Under the pieces are notes generated by a model that had not been told where the DNA came from, made no database searches, and saw nothing but the letters and a program-made list of their open reading frames with translations. A stretch of DNA of 64,000 bases, from the NCBI RefSeq assembly GCF_900096975.1, contig NZ_FMYQ01000023.1, positions 60,046 to 124,045 on the forward strand, written 5' to 3'. Source of the DNA: Paraburkholderia lycopersici. Its GTDB lineage: Bacteria; Pseudomonadota; Gammaproteobacteria; Burkholderiales; Burkholderiaceae. Positions 18,205 to 27,581 of the stretch are shown here, in pieces (within the stretch, counting starts at the first letter, position 1; each line of letters opens with the position of its first letter). The position numbers and the translations under genes are program-made.

Positions 18205-19311
18205 TCAGATCGGTCCCAGCTCCCGGCGCAGGAATTCGTGGAAGTGCTGCATGCCGTCTTCCATCGGGCTCTGGTACGGGCCGACTTCCGACTCGCCGCG
18301 CTCGAAAAGCGCGCGGCGGCCAGCGTCCATGCGCTCGGCGATCTCGTCGTCCTCGACGGCCGTTTCCATATAGGCGGCACGTTCGGCCTCGACGAACTCG
18401 CGCTCGAACAGCGTGATTTCCTCGGGGTAGTAGAACTCGACGATATTCGTCGTCTTCTGCGTGCCCTGCGGAATGAGCCACGACACCACGAGCACGTGCG
18501 GATACCACTCGATCATGAGATTCGGGTAGTACACCATCCAGATCGCGCCGAATTCGGGCGGCACGCCATTGCGGAAGCGCAGGACCTCGTCGTGCCACTT
18601 GCGGTACGTCGGGCTGCCCGGCTTGCCGAGGTGCTTGTGCACGCCGACCGTCTGCACGCTATACCACTCGCCGAACTCCCACTGAAGGTCGTCGCACGAC
18701 ACGAAGTTGCCGAGGCCCGGATGGAACGGCACGACGTGATAGTCCTCCAGATAGACCTCGATGAAGGTCTTCCAGTTGTAGTTGCACTCGTGGATCTCGA
18801 CGTGATCGAACATGTAGTCCGAGAAGTCGAGGTGCTTCGCGGGGCCGAGGCGAGCAAGATCGCGCGCGACGTCGCGGCCCGCGGATTCGAAGAGCAGCCC
18901 GTTCCACCTCTGGAGCGGAGAACTGGTCAGATTCAGACACGGTTTGTCCGCGAAGTGCGGCGCGCCGAGCAGTTCGCCCTTGAGGTCATAGGTCCAGCGA
19001 TGCAGCGGACATACGATGTTGTCCGCCGTGCCGCGACCGTTTAGCATGATGGCCTGGCGATGGCGGCACACATTCGAGAGCAGCTCGATCCCGTTGCTCT
19101 TGTTGCGGACGAGCACGCGGCCCTCTTTCTCGCCGGGCAGCGCAAAATAGTTTCCCGCCTCGGGCACCATGAGTTCGTGCCCGACGTAGCGAGGACCCTT
19201 CTGGAAAAGCGTGTCGATTTCGCGCTTGAGTAGCGCTTCGTCAAAATAAGCGGTGACTGGCAGCTGGCTGTGGATGGACTTCAGCTGCAATGCATTGCTC
19301 AGATTGGACAT
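18205..19311 (-). CDS. Rieske non-heme iron oxygenase, alpha subunit
   Basis: A 368-residue ring-hydroxylating-type oxygenase. The Rieske [2Fe-2S] ligands are C82-x-H84 and C101-x2-H104 (CRHR and CPLHRW). The mononuclear-iron segment EVYLEDYHVVPFHPG supplies the two histidines, with a downstream acidic ligand. The size and motifs match the aromatic-ring-hydroxylating/choline-monooxygenase-like group found as single genes in Burkholderia. No ferredoxin or reductase gene lies beside it, so electrons must come from elsewhere; the substrate is unknown. I start at ATG 19311 (MSNLSNALQL); an upstream in-frame start at 19356 is possible. Confidence 0.85.
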   Translation of the reverse strand: MSNLSNALQLKSIHSQLPVTAYFDEALLKREIDTLFQKGPRYVGHELMVPEAGNYFALPGEKEGRVLVRNKSNGIELLSNVCRHRQAIMLNGRGTADNIVCPLHRWTYDLKGELLGAPHFADKPCLNLTSSPLQRWNGLLFESAGRDVARDLARLGPAKHLDFSDYMFDHVEIHECNYNWKTFIEVYLEDYHVVPFHPGLGNFVSCDDLQWEFGEWYSVQTVGVHKHLGKPGSPTYRKWHDEVLRFRNGVPPEFGAIWMVYYPNLMIEWYPHVLVVSWLIPQGTQKTTNIVEFYYPEEITLFEREFVEAERAAYMETAVEDDEIAERMDAGRRALFERGESEVGPYQSPMEDGMQHFHEFLRRELGPI

Positions 19312-19618
19312 TCCCACTCCCGATGAAGACGTGAAAGCAGTGAACAACCCAACCATCGAAGATTCGATTTAGGGAGCCGGAGATTATACCCGGTTACCTG
19401 GTCATGGGGTAGCTAAGTGACTGATTTTTGCCAAATTTACACCGGAACGACGGCGGGAATCCGGGAAGTATGAGACAAATGCACGGGTAATCCGACCTTC
19501 TGGAACCCAATTGACGGGTCGCGGCGGTGTGGTCGAAAGGGCATGTGAGCCGGCGAGCGGGTCGAAAGAGACGCTTTTGCCGTAGAATGTCCGCCTTGTT
19601 TCATTCTGGCGACGACTC

Positions 19619-19933
19619 ATGGCGAAATCCGCAACGAAAGACCGCGCTGGCGCGGGCGAAAGCGCCGCCGGGACGGCCGGGGGCGAGGCTCTGCCCGAAA
19701 GCTACGAGGCGGCGCTGGCGGAACTCGACGGCCTCGTGGCACGCATGGAAGGCGGCAGTCTGAGCCTGGAAGAATCGCTTGCGGCGTACCGCCGCGGTGC
19801 GACACTCGTGCGCTTTTGCCAGCAGCAGCTCGAAAAGGTTGAACAACAGGTGCGCGTGCTCGACGGCGAGACGCTGCGGCCCGTGCCCCTCAATACGACA
19901 GACTCCGCCGCGGGCGGAGACGACGATCTATGA
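19619..19933 (+). CDS. xseB: Exodeoxyribonuclease VII small subunit
   Basis: A 104-residue protein whose centre has the XseB helix pattern: SYEAALAELDGLVARMEGG, SLSLEESLAAYRRGATLVRFC, and QQQLEKVEQQVRVL. The small subunit binds several-to-one with XseA, degrading single-stranded DNA. The N-terminal 25 residues are low-complexity, and the C-terminus is acidic. Its stop overlaps the ispA start by 4 bp; the order xseB-ispA-dxs is a conserved proteobacterial operon linking isoprenoid synthesis genes. It is the first gene of that operon. Confidence 0.9.
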   Translation: MAKSATKDRAGAGESAAGTAGGEALPESYEAALAELDGLVARMEGGSLSLEESLAAYRRGATLVRFCQQQLEKVEQQVRVLDGETLRPVPLNTTDSAAGGDDDL

Positions 19934-20811
19934 CATTTGACCAATGGACCCGGCAGGTGCTCGACCGGGTCGAAAGCGCGCTCGATCATTATTTGCCGGC
20001 GGCCGACGTGCAGCCGGCGCCGCTGCATGACGCCATGCGTTATGCCGTGCTTGGCGGCGGCAAGCGCGTGCGTCCGCTCCTGTGCCACGCGGCGGGTGAA
20101 CTGACGAACGCCATGCCCGAAGCGCTCGACGCGGCGGCCTGTGCGCTCGAGATGATCCACGTGTACTCGCTCGTGCACGACGACATGCCGTGCATGGACG
20201 ACGACGACATGCGCCGCGGCAAACCCACCGTCCACGTCAAATATGACGAACCCACGGCGCTGCTGGTCGGCGACGCGTTGCAGTCGCAGGCTTTCGTCAC
20301 GCTGACGTCCGACGTTCTCGACGCCACGCGCCAGGCATCGCTCGTGCGCGAACTCGCGCTGGCGAGCGGCTCCGTCGGCATGGCCGGCGGACAGGCGATC
20401 GACCTCGCGAGCGTGGGCCATGCGCTCACCCGCCCCGAGCTGGAAACGATGCACCGCCTGAAGACCGGCGCACTTTTGCGCGCCGCGGTGCGCATGGGCG
20501 CGATGGCAGGCGAAACGCCTTCTGCGGAAACCCTCGCCGCGCTGGACAAATATGCAGCGGCCGTGGGCCTCGCCTTCCAGGTGGTCGACGACATTCTCGA
20601 CGTCACCGCCGACTCGGCTACGCTCGGCAAGACCGCGGGCAAGGACGCGAAGGACGGCAAGCCGACCTACGTGTCGATCATCGGTCTTGATGCCTCGCGG
20701 GCGCTCGCGCAGCAGTTGCGCGCCGACGCGCACGCGGCGCTCGAACCGTTCGGCGCGCGCGCGCAGCGCCTCGCCGAACTCGCTGACCTGGTGGTGAACC
20801 GGGTGAGCTGA
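19930..20811 (+). CDS. ispA: Farnesyl diphosphate synthase (polyprenyl synthetase)
   Basis: A 293-residue trans-prenyltransferase. It has GGKRVRPLL, the first aspartate-rich motif DDMPCMDDDDMRRG, the second DDILD in FQVVDDILDVT, and KDAKDGKPTYVSIIG. Short-chain farnesyl synthases have two extra residues in the first motif, as here (DDxxxxD). It condenses dimethylallyl and isopentenyl diphosphates to C15 for quinone, undecaprenyl and hopanoid synthesis. Overlaps xseB by 4 bp and precedes dxs. Confidence 0.93.
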   Translation: MTFDQWTRQVLDRVESALDHYLPAADVQPAPLHDAMRYAVLGGGKRVRPLLCHAAGELTNAMPEALDAAACALEMIHVYSLVHDDMPCMDDDDMRRGKPTVHVKYDEPTALLVGDALQSQAFVTLTSDVLDATRQASLVRELALASGSVGMAGGQAIDLASVGHALTRPELETMHRLKTGALLRAAVRMGAMAGETPSAETLAALDKYAAAVGLAFQVVDDILDVTADSATLGKTAGKDAKDGKPTYVSIIGLDASRALAQQLRADAHAALEPFGARAQRLAELADLVVNRVS

Positions 20812-20895
20812 TCGCGCAACCCGCCCACGCGCATGAAAGGGGAGTAATGCGCAGAACAAGTGCGGGAGCGCCAGTTTTCCTACAATGGAACGACG

Positions 20896-22803
20896 ATGTA
20901 CGACTTGCTGAAAACCATTGACGACCCGGCGGATTTGCGCCGCCTCGATCGCCGCCAGTTGCAACCGCTTGCCGACGAACTGCGTGCCTTCGTTCTCGAA
21001 AGCGTCTCGCAAACGGGCGGCCACCTGTCGTCCAACCTCGGTACGGTCGAACTGACGATCGCGCTGCACTACGTGTTCGACACGCCGCGCGATCGCATCG
21101 TCTGGGACGTGGGCCATCAGACCTATCCGCACAAGATCCTGACCGGCCGCCGCGACCAGATGCATTCGCTGCGCCAGCTCGGCGGCATCTCTGGCTTCCC
21201 GAAGCGCGACGAATCGCCGTACGACACGTTCGGCACGGCGCATTCGAGCACGTCGATTTCGGCGGCGCTCGGCATGGCCATCGCGAGCAAGCTCAAGGGC
21301 GAGAACCACATGGGCATCGCCGTGATCGGCGACGGCGCGATGACGGCCGGCATGGCCTTCGAGGCGCTGAACAACGGCGGCGTCGAAGACGACGTGCCGC
21401 TGCTCGTCATCCTCAACGACAACGACATGTCGATTTCGCCGCCGGTGGGCGCGCTCAATCGCCATCTTGCGCGCCTCATGTCGGGCCGTTTCTACGCCGC
21501 CGCGCGCGCGGGCGTCGAGCGCGTGCTGCGCCATGCGCCGCCGGTGCTCGATCTCGCGCGCAAGCTCGAAGAACACGCCAAGGGCATGATCGTGCCGGCC
21601 ACGCTGTTCGAGGAGTTCGGCTTCAACTACATCGGCCCGATCGACGGCCACGACCTCGACTCGCTGATCCCGACGCTGCAGAACATCAAGGAACTGCGCG
21701 GTCCGCAATTCCTGCACGTCGTGACGAAGAAAGGCCAGGGCTACAAGCTTGCCGAAGCCGACCCGGTGCTCTACCACGGTCCCGGCAAGTTCAACCCGGC
21801 CGAGGGCATCAAGCCGTCGAAGGTGCCGGGCAAGAAGACCTACACGCAGGTGTTCGGCGAATGGCTCTGCGACGCGGCCGAACTCGACTCGCGCGTGATC
21901 GGCATCACGCCGGCCATGCGCGAAGGCTCGGGCCTCGTCGAGTTCGAGAAGCGTTTCCCGGACCGCTACTACGACGTCGGCATCGCCGAGCAGCACGCGG
22001 TGACGTTCGCGGGCGGTCTCGCGGCCGAGGGCATGAAGCCGGTGGTCGCGATCTACTCGACCTTCCTGCAGCGCGCCTATGACCAGCTGATCCACGACGT
22101 CGCGCTGCAGAACCTGCCGGTCGTGTTCGCGATCGATCGCGCGGGCCTTGTCGGCGCCGACGGCGCGACGCACGCGGGCGCGTACGATCTCGCGTTCATG
22201 CGCTGCATCCCGAACATGATGATCATGGCGGCATCGGACGAAAACGAATGCCGTCAGATGCTCTATACGGCGCTCCAGCAGGACTGCCCGGCGGCCGTGC
22301 GCTACCCGCGCGGCGCAGGCACGGGCGTGGCGACCGTCAAGCAGATGGCCGCGCTGCCGGTGGGCAAGGGCGAAATCCGCCGCGAAAGCAATGCGCCGGC
22401 CGGCAAGCGCATTGCGATCCTCGCGTTCGGCACGATGGTCGCGCCGTCGCTCGCGGCCGCCGAGGAGCTCGACGCCACCGTGGCGAACATGCGCTTCGTG
22501 AAGCCGCTCGACGCCGACCTCGTGCGCCAGCTCGCCGAAACCCACGACTACCTCGTGACCGTCGAGGAAGGCTGCATCATGGGCGGCGCGGGCTCGGCCT
22601 GCGTGGAAGCCCTCCTTGAAAGTGGGGTTATCAAGCCCGTACTACAATTGGGCCTCCCCGACCGCTTCATCGACCACGGCGACCCGGCGAAGCTGCTGGC
22701 GGGCTGTGGGCTCGACGCAGCAGGGATCGCGAAGTCCATTCGCGAGCGCTTCCTCGATCGCACGGCGAATGCGTCCGGCAAATCGGTGATGCGCGTCGCC
22801 TGA
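20896..22803 (+). CDS. dxs: 1-deoxy-D-xylulose-5-phosphate synthase
   Basis: A 635-residue thiamine-diphosphate enzyme making the first intermediate of the MEP isoprenoid pathway from pyruvate and glyceraldehyde 3-phosphate. Visible motifs are QTGGHLSSNLGTVELTIALH, DVGHQTYPHKILTGR, the ThDP site GDGAMTAGMAFEALN near residue 147 with LLVILNDNDMSISPPVG, and the transketolase pyrimidine domain with DVGIAEQHAVTFAGGLA. Start at ATG 20896; the 84-bp gap after ispA has a GGGGAG but no promoter is obvious. The product precedes the FPP synthase step encoded just upstream. Confidence 0.95.
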   Translation: MYDLLKTIDDPADLRRLDRRQLQPLADELRAFVLESVSQTGGHLSSNLGTVELTIALHYVFDTPRDRIVWDVGHQTYPHKILTGRRDQMHSLRQLGGISGFPKRDESPYDTFGTAHSSTSISAALGMAIASKLKGENHMGIAVIGDGAMTAGMAFEALNNGGVEDDVPLLVILNDNDMSISPPVGALNRHLARLMSGRFYAAARAGVERVLRHAPPVLDLARKLEEHAKGMIVPATLFEEFGFNYIGPIDGHDLDSLIPTLQNIKELRGPQFLHVVTKKGQGYKLAEADPVLYHGPGKFNPAEGIKPSKVPGKKTYTQVFGEWLCDAAELDSRVIGITPAMREGSGLVEFEKRFPDRYYDVGIAEQHAVTFAGGLAAEGMKPVVAIYSTFLQRAYDQLIHDVALQNLPVVFAIDRAGLVGADGATHAGAYDLAFMRCIPNMMIMAASDENECRQMLYTALQQDCPAAVRYPRGAGTGVATVKQMAALPVGKGEIRRESNAPAGKRIAILAFGTMVAPSLAAAEELDATVANMRFVKPLDADLVRQLAETHDYLVTVEEGCIMGGAGSACVEALLESGVIKPVLQLGLPDRFIDHGDPAKLLAGCGLDAAGIAKSIRERFLDRTANASGKSVMRVA

Positions 22804-22912
22804 TCTGGAAGCGCCTTGCGGTGCGGCTGGTCCAAAGGCCAGCCGGCGAACCGCGGCAGTCCACTTCACCTTAGAACCGGCGGGCGGGTTTTCGTACCCG
22901 GCAACCGCCAGC

Positions 22913-22936
22913 AAACGCCGGCTCATGCCGGCGTTT
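22913..22936 (+). terminator. Terminator of the xseB-ispA-dxs operon
   Basis: AAACGCCGGC-TCAT-GCCGGCGTTT is a perfect 10-bp stem, followed by a loose T-rich run (GTCGTTTGTTTG). It separates dxs from folE2. Confidence 0.75.
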
Positions 22937-23000
22937 GTCGTTTGTTTGCCATTCGTTTGGCGTTTGCGCGCCGCATTCAGCGCGGCTTGAGGATAAGAAC

Positions 23001-23807
23001 ATGAATCAGATGAACCCGGCCTTCGTGATGCCGGACGTCCAGAGCTCCGTCGATACCCGTCAGATCGCGATTCAGCGCGTGGGCGTGAAGGCCGTGCGCC
23101 ATCCGGTCACGGTCAGGACGGGCGCGGGCGACGTCCAGCCGAGCGTCGGCACGTGGAATCTCGACGTTCATCTGCCGGCCGACCAGAAGGGCACGCACAT
23201 GTCGCGCTTTGTGGCGCTGCTCGAGGAGAACAAGGCGCCGCTCGAGCCCGCTACGTTCCGCGCGATGCTGGCCGCGATGCTCGCGAAACTCGAATCGCAG
23301 GCCGGCCGCATCGAAGTCGCGTTTCCGTACTTCGTGAAGAAGGTCGCGCCGGTGTCGGGCGTGGAAAGTCTGCTCGACTACGACGTGACGCTCACGGGCG
23401 ACGTGCGTCATGGCGAGACGCGTCTTTTCCTCAAGGTGCTCGTGCCGGTGACGAGCCTGTGCCCATGCTCGAAGAAGATCTCGCAGTACGGCGCTCACAA
23501 CCAGCGTTCGCACGTGACGATGAACGTCGAGTTCGAGGGCGATCTGCCGGTCGAAGACCTCGTACGCATCGCCGAGGAAGAGGCGTCGTGCGAGCTGTGG
23601 GGCTTGCTCAAGCGTCCGGACGAGAAGTTCGTGACCGAGCGCGCGTACGAGAATCCCAAGTTCGTGGAAGACCTGGTGCGCGACGTGGCCGTGCGCCTGA
23701 ACGCCGATGCTCGGGTGATCGCCTATACGCTCGAAGCCGAGAACTTCGAGTCGATCCACAATCACAGCGCGTATGCCGTGATCGAGCACGACAAGCGCGC
23801 GGGCTGA
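23001..23807 (+). CDS. folE2: GTP cyclohydrolase FolE2 (type IB)
   Basis: A 268-residue enzyme that converts GTP to dihydroneopterin triphosphate for folate and related pterins. It has the FolE2 hallmarks PDVQSSVDTRQIAIQRVGVK, HMSRFVALL, VPVTSLCPCSKKIS with the catalytic-metal cysteine, YGAHNQRSHV, and ENFESIHNHSAYAV. FolE2 works with metals other than zinc and often backs up FolE during zinc shortage. Start at ATG 23001 with TTGAGGA upstream. The leader of about 200 bases after dxs contains several hairpins, including GGCTGG/CCAGCC near 22826-22845 and GCCGC/GCGGC just before the ribosome site; I cannot assign a riboswitch class. Confidence 0.92.
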   Translation: MNQMNPAFVMPDVQSSVDTRQIAIQRVGVKAVRHPVTVRTGAGDVQPSVGTWNLDVHLPADQKGTHMSRFVALLEENKAPLEPATFRAMLAAMLAKLESQAGRIEVAFPYFVKKVAPVSGVESLLDYDVTLTGDVRHGETRLFLKVLVPVTSLCPCSKKISQYGAHNQRSHVTMNVEFEGDLPVEDLVRIAEEEASCELWGLLKRPDEKFVTERAYENPKFVEDLVRDVAVRLNADARVIAYTLEAENFESIHNHSAYAVIEHDKRAG

Positions 23808-23835
23808 ACGCGAGGGGCTGGCTGCGCCATCGACG

Positions 23836-23862
23836 AAAAAGCCGCCCTTGGGCGGCTTTTTG
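23836..23862. terminator. Bidirectional terminator between folE2 and tsaD
   Basis: AAAAAGCCGCC-CTTG-GGCGGCTTTTT, an 11-bp stem with A- and T-runs at both ends, sits between the two convergent genes. Confidence 0.9.
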
Positions 23863-23880
23863 CTTCTGGCTGCGTTCGCG

Positions 23881-24909
23881 TTACCGTTGCGCGAGCGAGC
23901 TCAAATCCCAGCGCGGCTTTACCGTAAACGCGTAGTCGCGCGTGGCCTGCTCGGGCCAGCGTTGGAGGCGGAGCGCGCCTGCGAGCGCGATCATCGCGCC
24001 GTTATCGGTGCATAGCGACAGGTCGGGGTAATGTACCTCGAAGCCGCGTTTTTGCGCCGCCGCCGAAAGCGTTTCGCGCAACTGCTTGTTTGCGCCCACG
24101 CCGCCCGCCACCACGAGCCGCTTCATCTTCGTGCGCTTGAGCGCTGCCAGCGATTTCGCGGCCAGCACTTCCACAGCCGCATCGACGAAACCGCGTGCGA
24201 TGTCGGCCTTGCCTTGCTCGCAGATGTTCGCGCCGAGCTTCTTCACCTGCGTGAGCACGGCCGTTTTCAGGCCGCTGAAGCTGAAGTCGAGATCGCCGGA
24301 ATGCAGCATCGGGCGCGGCAGCTCGACCGCGCCCGGCGTGCCGAATTCCGCGAGTCGCGACACTTCCGGGCCGCCCGGATAGCCGAGGCCGAGCAGCTTG
24401 GCCGTCTTGTCGAAGGCTTCGCCGGCGGCGTCGTCGAGCGTTTCGCCCAGCGTCTCGTAGACGCCCACATCGGTTACGCGCATCAATTGCGTGTGGCCGC
24501 CCGACACCAGCAGCGCGACGAACGGAAACGGCGGCGGCGCGCCGACCAGCAGCGGCGAGAGCAGATGCCCTTCGAGGTGGTGTATGCCCACGGTCGGCCG
24601 GTTCCACGCCATGGCGAGCGCGTTGGCGATGCTCGCGCCCACGAGCAGGGCGCCCGCGAGGCCGGGGCCTTGCGTGAACGCGATGGCGTCGATGTCGTGC
24701 CGCGCCGCGCCGCTCTTCGAGAGCACTTCCTCGAGCAGCGGCAACGCGCGGCGGATGTGGTCGCGCGAGGCGAGTTCGGGGACGACGCCGCCATACTCGC
24801 GGTGCATGGCGATCTGCGAGTGCAGCGCGTGCGCGAGCAGGCCGCGCTCGCTGTCGTAAAGCGCGAGGCCGGTTTCGTCGCAGGAGCTTTCGATGCCGAG
24901 AACGAGCAT
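23881..24909 (-). CDS. tsaD: tRNA N6-threonylcarbamoyladenosine transferase, catalytic subunit
   Basis: A 342-residue ASKHA-fold enzyme that with TsaB and TsaE moves the threonylcarbamoyl group to A37 of ANN-decoding tRNAs. It opens MLVLGIESSCDETGLALYD, has H111-LEG-H115 for metal binding, VSGGHTQLMRV, LGYPGGPEVSRLAEFG and FSFSGLKTAV. I use ATG 24909; the longer frame up to 25026 encodes an Arg/Phe-rich extension with no family likeness. It converges on folE2 and is divergent from the flavoprotein at 25135. Notably, a CAU-anticodon tRNA lies 8 kb away, though this modification acts on all ANN decoders. Confidence 0.95.
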   Translation of the reverse strand: MLVLGIESSCDETGLALYDSERGLLAHALHSQIAMHREYGGVVPELASRDHIRRALPLLEEVLSKSGAARHDIDAIAFTQGPGLAGALLVGASIANALAMAWNRPTVGIHHLEGHLLSPLLVGAPPPFPFVALLVSGGHTQLMRVTDVGVYETLGETLDDAAGEAFDKTAKLLGLGYPGGPEVSRLAEFGTPGAVELPRPMLHSGDLDFSFSGLKTAVLTQVKKLGANICEQGKADIARGFVDAAVEVLAAKSLAALKRTKMKRLVVAGGVGANKQLRETLSAAAQKRGFEVHYPDLSLCTDNGAMIALAGALRLQRWPEQATRDYAFTVKPRWDLSSLAQR

Positions 24910-25134
24910 GAGTGTGGGGCAGAGCGGCGGCATTGCCTTGTGCCCGGGGACTGCGGGTAAAAATCGGGCAAAAGCGGGTAAAAACTCGCGGGCAAAAAAC
25001 CGCCGGCAAAACCGTCGCGAAATCAAGAAGTAAGACAGCCGTTAAGTATAACAGCGCGCGTGCAGGCCGGCTCGGCGCGGCCGGCCGCGCTTCGCCCGCG
25101 GATCGGACGTCGCCGCGCAGGTAGAATGCGCGCC

Positions 25135-26355
25135 ATGGAATCTTTCGACATCGCCGTGATCGGCGCGGGGGCGGCCGGCATGATGTGCGCGGCGGCGGCG
25201 GGCCAACGGGGCCGCCGCGTGGCGCTGATCGATCACGCGCCGCGCCTCGCGGAAAAAATCCGCATTTCGGGCGGCGGGCGCTGCAACTTCACGAACCTGC
25301 ACGCGAGTCCGGCCAACTATCTTTCCAATAATCCCCATTTCTGTCGCTCGGCACTCGCGCGCTACACGCCGCGCGATTTCCTCGCGTTGCTGCGCCAGCA
25401 TCGCGTGACCTGGCACGAAAAGCACAAGGGTCAGCTTTTCTGCGACCAGTCGAGCGAGGCGATCATCGACGTCCTGCGCGCGGAATGCGACGCCGGACGC
25501 GTGGCCTGGCGCCGGCCGCTGCCCGTCGAGGCCCTGAGCCACGCCGACGGCGCCGGCTTTACGCTTGGCACGCCACAGGGCCAGATTCGCGCGAAGGCGC
25601 TTGTGATCGCGACGGGCGGTTTGTCGATCCCCAAGATCGGCGCGACCGACTTCGCGTATCGCGTCGCGAGGCAGTTCGGCCACAAGCTCGTCGACACGCG
25701 TCCGGCGCTCGTGCCGCTCACGTTCGCGCAGGACGAGTGGGCGCCCTACGTGCCGCTCGCGGGCGTCTCGCTCGAAGTCCACGTGGCGACCGGCGAACGC
25801 AAGACCGGCGGCGCTTTCGACGAGGACCTGCTCTTCACGCATCGCGGCCTCTCGGGCCCGGGCGTGTTGCAGATTTCGAGCTTCTGGCAGCCAGGCCAGC
25901 CGATCCGCGTGAACCTGCTGCCGGATCGCGACGCGTCCGCGGCGCTGATCGAGGCCAAAGGCGCGACGAAACGACAAATCGGCAACCTTCTCGCCGAATG
26001 GGTGCCGGCGCGCCTCGCGCACGTGTGGCTCGAGGCGCATCAGGTAAAAGCCGACGCGCGGCTTGCCGATCTGCCCGACAAGACGCTGCGCAAGATCGGC
26101 GAAGGGCTTGCGCAGTGGTCGCTCACGCCCACAGGCACCGAAGGCTACAAGAAAGCCGAAGTCACGCGTGGCGGGGTGGACACGCGCGAGCTGTCCTCGG
26201 CGACGCTGATGAGCCAGCGCGTGGCTGGCCTCTATTTCGTGGGCGAGGCGGTGGACGTGACGGGCTGGCTCGGCGGCTACAACTTCCAGTGGGCGTGGGC
26301 GTCGGGCGTCGCCGCTGGGGAGGCCGCCGCCGAATTTACGGCGCCCGCAAGCTGA
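25135..26355 (+). CDS. BaiN/HI0933-like FAD-dependent oxidoreductase
   Basis: A 406-residue flavoprotein of the HI0933 (YhiN/BaiN) family. The N-terminal dinucleotide fold is FDIAVIGAGAAGMMCAAAAG; family motifs ISGGGRCNFTN, KLFPxS-like CDQSSEAIIDVL, ALVIATGGLSIPKIGATD, and the C-terminal GLYFVGEAVDVTGWLGGYN are all present. It is predicted to be cytoplasmic; reduction of an unsaturated substrate is suggested for some relatives, but the physiological role in proteobacteria is unknown. Start at ATG 25135 (MESFDIAV); an open upstream extension to 25060 is arginine-rich and not family-like. Confidence 0.85.
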   Translation: MESFDIAVIGAGAAGMMCAAAAGQRGRRVALIDHAPRLAEKIRISGGGRCNFTNLHASPANYLSNNPHFCRSALARYTPRDFLALLRQHRVTWHEKHKGQLFCDQSSEAIIDVLRAECDAGRVAWRRPLPVEALSHADGAGFTLGTPQGQIRAKALVIATGGLSIPKIGATDFAYRVARQFGHKLVDTRPALVPLTFAQDEWAPYVPLAGVSLEVHVATGERKTGGAFDEDLLFTHRGLSGPGVLQISSFWQPGQPIRVNLLPDRDASAALIEAKGATKRQIGNLLAEWVPARLAHVWLEAHQVKADARLADLPDKTLRKIGEGLAQWSLTPTGTEGYKKAEVTRGGVDTRELSSATLMSQRVAGLYFVGEAVDVTGWLGGYNFQWAWASGVAAGEAAAEFTAPAS

Positions 26356-26457
26356 CTTCGCGATCTGCGGGATCTCCTGCGATTGACCGCAGTCATTGTT
26401 GGCTGGGCCGCCGAGGTTCACGCTCGAATACCTGGCCACAAGAAAGAGGTGCGAAAC

Positions 26458-27423
26458 GTGAATCAAGAGGATGAACCGGCAAACTACGCCGCGCCGCTGC
26501 GGCGAATCATGATTGCAGTGGACGATTCGGTGGCATCGATGCAGGCAGTGCGTTTTGCCGCGCGGGTGGCGCCGCGCGACGCCGAGGTGCAGGTCGTCTG
26601 CGCCGCCGGACAACCGCGCGACTGGATGGGCGGTGCCTACGCCGCGCGCGACGCTTGGATGACGGACGCGCTCGCCGCCACGCCTGACGAATCGTGCTCC
26701 GACGCCGAGCGCACGCTGGAGCGGGCGATTTCGGCGTTCAGCGGACAAGCTGCCTCCGTCGAAGGGGTGGTGGTCAATTTTTCCGGCGACGCCGGGGCTG
26801 CCGTGCCCGCCTTGGCCGAAGCGGCCCGCGACTGGCAGGCGGACCTGCTGGTTGTCGGCGCGCGGCATCGGGGGCGCATGACGCGCTGGGTCGACGGCTC
26901 GGTTTCGGGCGCGCTCGCGGTTTGTGCGCCCTGTCCGCTGCTGGTCGTGCCCGTCGAATACGAGCCGCATGGCGACGCGCCGCCGGCCCGCATCCTGCTG
27001 GCGGCCGACGGCAGTCCGGCCTCGGCGCTGGCCATCTGCGCGGCCGTGCGGCTTGCCGAACCGCAAACGGCGCTGCGTGCTGTTTACGTCGTCGACCGCA
27101 GCAGCGTCTCCGGCGACCCGGTGCCGGGTTCCGTGCTCGAGGACGCGCTCGCCGAGCTCGGGCGCAAAGCACTGGCCAGCGCGGGCGAGCAACTGGAAGC
27201 GGCGGGCTGCGCCTTCGAAACGGCGCTCGTGGCCACCGGCCTCATGCGCGACGACATTGCCCACGCCGTACTGCGCGACGCAGAGCATTGGCAGGCCGAC
27301 CTCGTGGTGCTGGGCACGCAGGGGCGGCGGGGCGTCGCGCGCTGGCTGCTTGGCAGCGTCGCGCAGCGCGCCATCGAGATCACGCACCTGCCGTTGCTGC
27401 TCGTAGGTCCGGGCGCCGGTTGA
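26458..27423 (+). CDS. Tandem universal stress protein (two UspA domains)
   Basis: A 321-residue protein with two UspA folds, about residues 15-165 and 175-320. Each ends in the ATP-binding signature Gx2Gx9GS: GARHRGRMTRWVDGSVSG and GTQGRRGVARWLLGSVAQ. First strands are RRIMIAVDDSVAS and ARILLAADGSPAS. Such proteins bind ATP and are induced by growth arrest or stress. I choose GTG at 26458, seven bases after AGAGGT, over an in-frame start at 26383 that lacks domain sequence. Transcribed alone about 100 bp after the flavoprotein. Confidence 0.85.
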   Translation: MNQEDEPANYAAPLRRIMIAVDDSVASMQAVRFAARVAPRDAEVQVVCAAGQPRDWMGGAYAARDAWMTDALAATPDESCSDAERTLERAISAFSGQAASVEGVVVNFSGDAGAAVPALAEAARDWQADLLVVGARHRGRMTRWVDGSVSGALAVCAPCPLLVVPVEYEPHGDAPPARILLAADGSPASALAICAAVRLAEPQTALRAVYVVDRSSVSGDPVPGSVLEDALAELGRKALASAGEQLEAAGCAFETALVATGLMRDDIAHAVLRDAEHWQADLVVLGTQGRRGVARWLLGSVAQRAIEITHLPLLLVGPGAG

Positions 27424-27519
27424 AGGCCCCGCCGCCCGGCGAAGCGGGGCGGCGGCCGCGATGAAATGGAGGGGCAAAAACGGGCCGCCGCGATACGGGT
27501 TTCTCCCCCAGGCGGCCGC

Positions 27520-27548
27520 ACGATGGCCGATTACGGAACTGCTATACT
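27520..27548 (+). promoter_or_regulatory. Probable promoter of the rpsU-yqeY-dnaG-rpoD operon
   Basis: A good -10 box, TATACT at 27543-27548, lies 34 bp before the rpsU ATG. The matching -35 region is weak (ACGATG around 27520), so the call rests mainly on the -10 box and position. Confidence 0.4.
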
Positions 27549-27581
27549 CAACTTTCTTTACCCCCGATCCGTTATTGGAAA

